Below, piece by piece: positions 1-4,575 of a DNA stretch of 9,518 nucleotides. The translations under genes were made by a program, and so were the position numbers. The first letter of the stretch is position 1. Every line of letters starts with the position of its first letter. Under the pieces are notes generated by a model. That model was not told the DNA's origin and searched no databases. It saw nothing but the letters and a program-made list of their open reading frames with translations. This stretch comes from an uncultured Thermomicrobiales bacterium (lineage in GTDB: Bacteria; Chloroflexota; Chloroflexia; Thermomicrobiales; UBA6265): the NCBI GenBank assembly GCA_902806375.1, contig CADCWK010000062.1:1-9518 (forward strand), read 5' to 3'.

Positions 1-586
1 GACCCGGCCGCCTCGCCGATCTCATCCACGCTATCCGGCTCCCCGCCGGGCCCGGTTGTGCCTGCGGGCATCGGGGAGGCCGTGGGTGGAGTCCGGTCCG
101 ACTGACGTGGTCGCGACGCCAGACCCGACGCGCGCGCACTCCGACCGGTGGCCATGGGCTGGCCCTGCCGCGGGCGCCGGCGACCCGCCCGGGCCGTCCG
201 GTCATCGGCCCGGTCCGGCGCCGACGGCCGCTCGGCGCTTCCAGGGACCGGAGTCCCGGCCCGGCTGTCGCCCCCCGGCGTATCGCGTCCTGTCGGGTCG
301 GTCTGGTCGCCGGCTGACATCGTGACGGTCCCTCAACTCGCTCGGCGCCCATGGCATCGCGGGCGCACCGGTCAGCACGCTCCACCGGCTGATTCTACGT
401 GGATCGCCGGCCGATGCCGAACCATGCGCCATCGCCGGTGCGCCGTTGGATCGCAGGGGCTCCGTCCCTGTCGGAGCAGCCCGGACACCGACGGCCGGTG
501 ATGGGCAGATGCGCGCGAGTCGCCCGGTCCGCGCCCATGGGGGGCACCACGACGGACACGACGTCCCGGGGCACGCCGGAACAGCC

Positions 587-606
587 GATCCGGAGATGAT
601 CCGGAG
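587..606. repeat. 9-bp direct repeat, 11-bp period
   Basis: GATCCGGAG occurs at 587-595 and again at 598-606, so the copies start 11 bases apart, about one helical turn. They lie ten bases upstream of a TTGGCA box (616-621) and about 130 bases before the ferritin-like gene. Same-face direct repeats like this are a common form of activator site, for example for response regulators, but a chance repeat in GC-rich DNA is possible. Confidence 0.35.
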
Positions 607-615
607 GGTTCAGCA

Positions 616-642
616 TTGGCACGGTCGGTGCGTCCGTACACC
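616..642 (+). promoter_or_regulatory. Weak candidate promoter for ferritin-like gene
   Basis: TTGGCA (616-621, 5 of 6 to the sigma-70 -35 consensus) is followed after 15 bases by TACACC (637-642, a poor -10). If used, it would give a leader of about 85 bases before the gene at 734. The short spacer and weak -10 make this tentative; a stress sigma factor with other consensus boxes is an alternative. Confidence 0.2.
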
Positions 643-733
643 CAGCCAGCAGCCCGTGCGCTGACGCGAGCCGTCTGCCCCGTGAGCAGATCCGACGATA
701 CCGGGCGACATCGGCCCCCAAGGGAGTACACCT

Positions 734-1258
734 ATGGACACCCCACGCGAACTCTTCCTCCACGAGCTGTCGGACATGCTGAGCGCCGAGCACATCATCG
801 CCAAGACCCTCGGCGAACTGACCAGCGAGACCCAGCACGACGAGATCAAGGCGGCCTTCAAGGAGCACGGCGCGGAGAGCAAGGAACAGATCAAGCGGCT
901 CCAGGAAGCTTTCAAACTGCTGGGTGAGAAGCCGGAGGACACGACCTGCCACGCCGCCGAGGGGCTGCGCCAGGAGCACGAGGCGCTGCACGAGGAGCAG
1001 CCGTCGCCGGAGGTCCTCGAGATGGGGAACCTGCTCGGCGCCGCCAAGACGGAGCACTACGAGATCGCCTCGTACACCGGCCTGGTCCAGATCGCGCGGG
1101 ACCTTGGCGAGCGCGAGGTCGCCGATCTGCTCAAGCAGAACCTCGACGAGGAGCAGGCGATGGCGAAGAGGATCGTCGACTTCACCAAGATGACCGGCAA
1201 GGAAGCCAAGCAGGCGATGCGCGAGCAGGAGAAGGCGGAGAAGGCGGCCGCCCGCTAG
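734..1258 (+). CDS. DUF892 (YciE/YciF-type) ferritin-like protein
   Basis: This 174-residue protein reads as an all-helical, cytosolic ferritin-like protein of the DUF892 family, whose members are stress-induced and possibly bind a di-iron centre; no reaction is firmly established for the family. Visible family hallmarks are the N-terminal helix ELSDMLSAEHIIAKTL (11-26, with Glu19), the second helix around EHGAESKEQIKRL (44-56), the third around KTEHYEIASYTGL (105-117, with Glu107 and Glu110) and LDEEQAMAKRI (137-147, with Glu139/Glu140). These spaced Glu/His residues are the expected metal ligands. The tail (156-174) is Lys/Glu/Ala-rich and looks disordered or helical. Length fits the family. 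The ATG is fixed by AAGGGAG at 720-726 with a seven-base gap. The gene appears monocistronic, with a strong hairpin downstream. The family call is firm; a catalase- or storage-like activity is inference. Confidence 0.94.
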   Translation: MDTPRELFLHELSDMLSAEHIIAKTLGELTSETQHDEIKAAFKEHGAESKEQIKRLQEAFKLLGEKPEDTTCHAAEGLRQEHEALHEEQPSPEVLEMGNLLGAAKTEHYEIASYTGLVQIARDLGEREVADLLKQNLDEEQAMAKRIVDFTKMTGKEAKQAMREQEKAEKAAAR

Positions 1259-1290
1259 CCACCAGCGCGACGCGGCCCCACGTTACCCAG

Positions 1291-1338
1291 GACGAGCGAA
1301 CGGCCGGGCCATGGTGATGGCCCGGCCGTTCGCTCGTC
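1291..1338. terminator. Perfect 22-bp hairpin, likely terminator
   Basis: Arms 1291-1312 and 1317-1338 are perfect reverse complements (22 bp, no mismatch) around a four-base GGTG loop, starting 33 bases after the stop of the ferritin-like gene. The stem is very GC-rich. No T-tract follows on either strand, so this is an 'I-shaped' hairpin of the sort common in high-GC bacteria rather than a classic intrinsic terminator. It would act at the end of the ferritin-like transcript and insulate the response-regulator gene downstream. Alternatives are an mRNA 3'-stabilising stem or a dispersed genomic repeat. Confidence 0.65.
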
Positions 1339-1595
1339 GAGGGAGCGTCGCCTCTGGCGGTCGTCCCTGGCGACCACGGTGCCGAGGGCACGCCGGGAAA
1401 CGGTGCTGAGCCCGGCGCGATCCCCACGCCGGGTGCCAGATGCGTCCCGACGCCAGATCGGCGGACGCCAGGAGCATCCTGGCTGCCGGCGGCGTGGGCC
1501 GCGACCAGGACGACACGGGGGCCATGCCAGAGGCGGCGAGTGACACCGGGAGACGGGCCGGTCCCACGGCGGATGCCTCAGACCGGGGAGGAAAC

Positions 1596-1604
1596 TGGTA
1601 CGCT
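1596..1604 (+). promoter_or_regulatory. Candidate extended -10 promoter of receiver gene
   Basis: TGGTACGCT matches the extended -10 form TGnTAnnnT. It would place the transcript start near 1611 and give a leader of about 70 bases that includes the Shine-Dalgarno at 1667. No good -35 is visible at 17-18 bases, as is tolerated for extended -10 promoters. The site is modestly AT-richer than its surroundings. Confidence 0.3.
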
Positions 1605-1666
1605 GCGGGATCATTCTTCGCCAGCGCACGACGCGACCCGTCGGGGCGCGCTGGACGCCCATGCCA

Positions 1667-1674
1667 GGGAAGGA
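1667..1674 (+). promoter_or_regulatory. Shine-Dalgarno that decides the receiver start
   Basis: GGGAAGGA lies eight bases before the GTG at 1683. This spacing and the match to the 16S tail favour GTG-1683 over the in-frame ATG at 1440, which would add 81 low-information residues. Confidence 0.65.
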
Positions 1675-1682
1675 CCCCGACC

Positions 1683-2102
1683 GTGTCTGACGCGTCCGCC
1701 GACAGGCGGCACATCTTCGTCATCAACGATGTCCCGGACATCCTCAACCTGTTCGTCGACCTGCTGGGTGGGGAGGGCTATCAGGTCACCACCGACATCT
1801 TCTCCCTGGAACTCAGCCGCCTCCTGACGCACGTCATCGATGTCCAGCCCGACCTCGTCATCCTGGACCTGATGGTCGCCCAGGAAGCACTCGGCTGGCA
1901 GTTGCTCCAGATGATGAAGATGGACCGGAGTGCCCGGGCCATCCCCGTGATCATCTGCACGGGGGCGGCCCAGAAGGTGGCGGAGCTGTCTACCCACCTG
2001 ACGGCCATGAACGTCGCGACGGTGCTGAAGCCGTTCGACATCGACCACCTGTTCGCGACGATCGACAACGTCTGGGTGCCAAATACCCAGCCGAACGACT
2101 AG
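1683..2102 (+). CDS. Stand-alone response-regulator receiver domain
   Basis: The product is a 139-residue single-domain receiver (REC, CheY-like) with no output domain, so it would signal by protein contact or serve in a phosphorelay in the cytosol. Strand 1 is HIFVINDVPDILNLF (10-24), where the usual Asp-Asp pair is Asn15-Asp16. The phospho-acceptor is Asp62 in PDLVILDLM (56-64), the switch Thr is Thr93 in IPVIICTG (87-94), and the conserved Lys is Lys116 in VLKPFD (114-119). The loop after the phospho-acceptor (VAQEALGW) lacks the common Met-Pro-x-x-(Asp)-Gly form. The Shine-Dalgarno at 1667-1674 sets the GTG start. The gene ends 28 bases from the convergent MMPL gene and no histidine kinase is nearby, so its partner is unknown. 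The family is certain; phosphorylation is likely but not assured given the altered acidic pocket. Confidence 0.92.
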   Translation: MSDASADRRHIFVINDVPDILNLFVDLLGGEGYQVTTDIFSLELSRLLTHVIDVQPDLVILDLMVAQEALGWQLLQMMKMDRSARAIPVIICTGAAQKVAELSTHLTAMNVATVLKPFDIDHLFATIDNVWVPNTQPND

Positions 2103-2130
2103 CGGACGGCAGTCGCCACGTGGACCGGGC

Positions 2131-4392
2131 TCAGTCAGCCGGAGTGGCCGCTGGCGGCGCCGAGGGCGGCGGGGCGGGCAGGCCCTCCGGGCCGAAGCCG
2201 AGCCGGTCGACGGCCCGCTGGACGGACACCGGCGCCCACCAGTTCCACCGCCCCAGCAACCGCATCGTCGCCGGAACGAGCAGGCAGCGGACGATCGTCG
2301 CGTCGATCAGCACGGCGACCGCCAGCCCGAAGCCGAGGCTCTTGATGACCGTCACCTCGGCGATCACGAAGCCGCCGAAGACCACGATCATGATCGCCGC
2401 CGCTCCCGTGATCACCCCGCCGGTGTTCTCGATCCCGAGCGCGACGGACTCCCGGTTGCGACCGGACTTGACGTACTCCTCCTGGACTCGCGACAGCAAC
2501 AGCACCTCGTAGTCCATGCTCAGTCCCCAGAGCACGCAGAACATCAGGATCGGCGTCGTCGCGATCAGCTGGCCATCGGCAGTGAAGCCGAGCAGGTCCT
2601 GCCCGAGGCCCTGCTGGAACACGACGACCACGATCCCGAGCGAGGACGTGATCGAGAGCAGCGTCATGAAGATCGCCTTGACCGGCAGCAGCAGCGACCC
2701 GAAGCTGAGCAGCAGGATCAGGTAGGACCCGGCGAAGACGAACAGCAGCGCCACCGGCAGCGCGTCGATGATCCCGCTGCGAACGTCGACATTGAAGGCC
2801 GCGTCGCCGCCGACCATCGGCGACACGCCGCCGACGTCCAGCCGCCGGATGTCCTCGACGATGGTCTGGGCGTCGGTCGGGCTGGCGTCGAAGGCGACCT
2901 GGAGCAGGGTCGCGTCGCCATCGACCAGTGCGGGCAGCGCCTGCCGCAGCAGGAAGGGCAGCTCCGACGGGTCACCGCCGTACCCCGACCAGTCGTAGGG
3001 GATCGCCTCGACCAGCGCCCCGGTCGTCAGCCCATCGACGCCGGTCACGCCGGGCAGCGCCGCGATACGTTCCGCGAAGGCCGTCCCGGCGGCGACGCTG
3101 CTGGCCGACAGGGCGTCGCCGTCGCTGGCGGTCAGGATGACGGGGATCGTGTTGCCCCCATTGCCGGTGAACTCGTTCTGCAACCGGTCGGAAGCCACGC
3201 GGGACGGACTGTCCGAGCCGACGATGTTGATCGTGCCGGGGGTGAGGTTCAGGGCGAGCAGGGGAATCGAGAGGACCAGCAGGAAGACCATGATCGGCAC
3301 GAGGAAGGCGACCGGGCGGCGCATGACCCTGCCCGCCAGGGTGTGCCAGAAACCGGCCCGCGGGCCGAGGTCCGGGAGGCGGACCCCGTACCGGTTGACC
3401 CGGGGCCCGAGGACCGCGAGCAGCGCCGGCAGGAACGTGAGCCCGTAGACCAGCGCCATCCCGACGACGAGGATCCCCGCCTGGCCCATCTGGGCGATCG
3501 TCGGCATCGGGAAGAAGAACGTCGCGGACAGCCCGAACATCACCGTGATGGCGGAGAAGAAGACCGCCTTGCCGACCGTCGCGACCGTCACCGCGACGGC
3601 CTCCGCGACCGGGCGCCGGGCGATCTCCTCGCGGAAGCGCGAGACCATGAACAGCGAGTAGTCCACGCCCAGACCCAGCCCCAGCATGGTGACGAGGTTG
3701 AGTGAGAAGACCGACTGCGGGGTGACGAAGCTGATCGCGAAGGTGATGGCGAGGGTGGCGACGATCCCGACCGCGCCCGTGACGAGCGGTAGACCGGCCG
3801 CGACCAGCCCGCCGAAGATCAGCACGAGGAAGATGATCGTCAGCGGGATCGCGATGATCTCCGCCCGGATCAGGCCCTCCTCGACGGCGACGGTGACGTC
3901 GTCGTTGACGACCGTCGCGCCGGTCGCGGTCGCGACGAGCCCCTGGGCGGCGGCACTGTCCTCGACGGCGGTCACGAGGTCGGCGGAGTTCCGGACGCCA
4001 TCGGCGTCGACCAGGGCGAGCGCGTAGGTGCTGCGGCCGTCCAGGCTGACGAAGTCCGGGTCCCCGGTGTTGAGCACGCTGATGACGCGGATCACCCCGT
4101 TGTCGGGGGTGAGTGGGGCGAAGGCGGCGGCGATCCGGCGTTCGGTGGCCGGGTCGGAGACGGGCCCCTCCGCATCGACCAGGAAGATGATCGTGTTCTC
4201 ACCGCGGCCGAAGCGGTCGGCCAGGGCGGTCGCGACCTGCATCGACTCGGCGTCGTCGCTGACGAGCGCGTTCTGCTGGAGCTCCGGCCGGATAAGGAGG
4301 AGGGCCGCGACCGAGGCGACCAGGCTGATGACCGAGAGGATGAGGACCAGCCGGCTATGGGCCGCGATCAGGCGTCCCCAGCGCAGGAACAT
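2131..4392 (-). CDS. MMPL-family RND transporter
   Basis: This 753-residue inner-membrane protein belongs to the MmpL/RND superfamily, proton-driven exporters or flippases of lipids and hydrophobic compounds. It shows the duplicated layout: TM1 at 14-34, a large extracytoplasmic loop (about 35-178), TM2-TM6 (179-328), TM7 (361-381), a second loop (about 382-543) and TM8-TM12 (544-708), then a Pro/Ala-rich tail. Both halves carry the Asp-Tyr pair of the MmpL proton relay: GVDYSLFMVSRFRE in TM4 (Asp244-Tyr245) and SMDYEVLLLSRVQE in TM10 (Asp627-Tyr628). The length is near that of compact MmpL proteins. The start is the ATG at 4392-4390, preceded at six bases by AAGGAAGG; an in-frame ATG nine codons further upstream lacks such a site. 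The 183-base gap behind it carries inverted repeats and a promoter-like pair. No periplasmic adaptor, outer-membrane factor or regulator is adjacent, so the substrate cannot be named. Confidence 0.95.
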   Translation of the reverse strand: MFLRWGRLIAAHSRLVLILSVISLVASVAALLLIRPELQQNALVSDDAESMQVATALADRFGRGENTIIFLVDAEGPVSDPATERRIAAAFAPLTPDNGVIRVISVLNTGDPDFVSLDGRSTYALALVDADGVRNSADLVTAVEDSAAAQGLVATATGATVVNDDVTVAVEEGLIRAEIIAIPLTIIFLVLIFGGLVAAGLPLVTGAVGIVATLAITFAISFVTPQSVFSLNLVTMLGLGLGVDYSLFMVSRFREEIARRPVAEAVAVTVATVGKAVFFSAITVMFGLSATFFFPMPTIAQMGQAGILVVGMALVYGLTFLPALLAVLGPRVNRYGVRLPDLGPRAGFWHTLAGRVMRRPVAFLVPIMVFLLVLSIPLLALNLTPGTINIVGSDSPSRVASDRLQNEFTGNGGNTIPVILTASDGDALSASSVAAGTAFAERIAALPGVTGVDGLTTGALVEAIPYDWSGYGGDPSELPFLLRQALPALVDGDATLLQVAFDASPTDAQTIVEDIRRLDVGGVSPMVGGDAAFNVDVRSGIIDALPVALLFVFAGSYLILLLSFGSLLLPVKAIFMTLLSITSSLGIVVVVFQQGLGQDLLGFTADGQLIATTPILMFCVLWGLSMDYEVLLLSRVQEEYVKSGRNRESVALGIENTGGVITGAAAIMIVVFGGFVIAEVTVIKSLGFGLAVAVLIDATIVRCLLVPATMRLLGRWNWWAPVSVQRAVDRLGFGPEGLPAPPPSAPPAATPAD

Positions 4393-4398
4393 GTCGTA

Positions 4399-4406
4399 CC
4401 TTCCTT
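4399..4406 (-). promoter_or_regulatory. Shine-Dalgarno that decides the MMPL start
   Basis: On the minus strand AAGGAAGG lies six bases before the ATG at 4392-4390. It falls inside the reading frame that would start at 4419, so it argues for the shorter protein. Confidence 0.65.
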
Positions 4407-4425
4407 GGACGAGGACCATGAGCGA

Positions 4426-4490
4426 CGGTCGTCACGCGTGGAACCCTGGCCGGTAGGAGTCAGGGGGATGGGCGTCCCGCGCGACGACCG
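4426..4490 (-). promoter_or_regulatory. Structured leader before MMPL gene
   Basis: Arms 4426-4438 and 4478-4490 are 13-base inverted repeats with one deviation (A4434 against C4482). In minus-strand RNA that position is a U-G wobble, so the 13-bp stem would be continuous; in plus-strand RNA it is an A-C mismatch. The 39-base loop contains a second small stem (CCCTG 4444-4448 with CAGGG 4461-4465). The outer stem ends 20 bases before the MMPL Shine-Dalgarno. It does not match a riboswitch class I know. Confidence 0.35.
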
Positions 4491-4499
4491 GTGACACCG
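4489..4499. repeat. 11-bp perfect dyad
   Basis: CGGTG-A-CACCG is a perfect palindrome around one central base. It lies about ten bases downstream of the predicted MMPL transcript start, a position from which a repressor could block transcription. It is short and could be chance. Confidence 0.3.
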
Positions 4500-4509
4500 C
4501 GAACACTGT

Positions 4510-4556
4510 CCCGACCAGTATCCCCGTTTGCGGACACCGGCGTCACGCTGGTCGGG
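4510..4556. repeat. 9-bp inverted repeat bracketing MMPL promoter
   Basis: CCCGACCAG (4510-4518) and CTGGTCGGG (4548-4556) are perfect reverse complements with 29 bases between. The left arm overlaps the putative -10 and the right arm abuts the putative -35 of the MMPL gene. The repeat begins 20 bases past the stop of the GGDEF-EAL gene, so it could instead be a long-loop 3' hairpin of that transcript. No T-tract follows on the minus strand. Confidence 0.4.
4517..4546 (-). promoter_or_regulatory. Candidate promoter of MMPL gene
   Basis: On the minus strand GTGACG (4546-4541) and GATACT (4522-4517) are separated by 18 bases; each box matches the sigma-70 consensus at four of six positions. 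The transcript would start near 4510 and carry a leader of about 118 bases. If real, the MMPL gene is transcribed separately from the GGDEF-EAL gene upstream. Confidence 0.3.
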
Positions 4557-4575
4557 CAGCGATCGTGATGGGGTG

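Larger units (their letters stand above)
1..719. other. Gene-poor region at left edge
   Basis: I see no convincing complete gene here. The open frames on both strands give Arg/Pro/Gly-rich translations without recognisable motifs. Two weak partial-gene possibilities touch the left edge. A plus frame from the edge ends with TGA at 103-105 (tail SGSPPGPVVPAGIGEAVGG). On the minus strand a GTG at 29-27, preceded nine bases upstream by GGGGAG (39-44 on plus), would begin VDEIGEAAG and run off the window. Neither can be decided from what is visible. The right part should hold the promoter of the ferritin-like gene at 734. It contains a 9-bp direct repeat with 11-bp period (587-606) and a TTGGCA box (616-621), listed separately. 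Confidence 0.5.
1339..1682. other. Intergenic region upstream of receiver gene
   Basis: These 344 bases lie between the hairpin and the GTG start of the receiver gene. The receiver frame is open back to 1440, but that N-terminal extension is Arg/Ala/Gly/Ser-rich with no domain character, while a strong Shine-Dalgarno sits at 1667-1674, so I treat it as untranslated. Visible elements are a small CCAGGA/TCCTGG hairpin (1468-1482) and an extended -10 box (1596-1604). I see no RNA gene or riboswitch. Confidence 0.5.

Noticed and set aside
454..477. Two overlapping small hairpins (CAGGG/CCCTG and GCTCCG/CGGAGC), attenuator-like
   Set aside because: Stems of 5-6 bp are expected by chance in DNA this GC-rich, and no gene follows closely enough for attenuation.
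148..501. 117-codon plus frame in the left gene-poor region
   Set aside because: Arg/Pro/Ser-rich with no motif, no good ribosome binding site, and overlapped by equally long frames in other phases.
395..1057. 220-codon minus frame overlapping the ferritin-like gene
   Set aside because: It lies antisense to a clear DUF892 gene. The Leu-rich part mirrors its Glu/Lys codons and the rest is low-information.
1440..1682. 81-residue N-terminal extension of the receiver protein
   Set aside because: It has no domain character, and a strong Shine-Dalgarno lies just before the internal GTG at 1683, where the receiver fold begins.
2103..2130. Terminator in the 28-base gap between the convergent receiver and MMPL genes
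   Set aside because: No inverted repeat of useful length or T-tract is visible in the gap.
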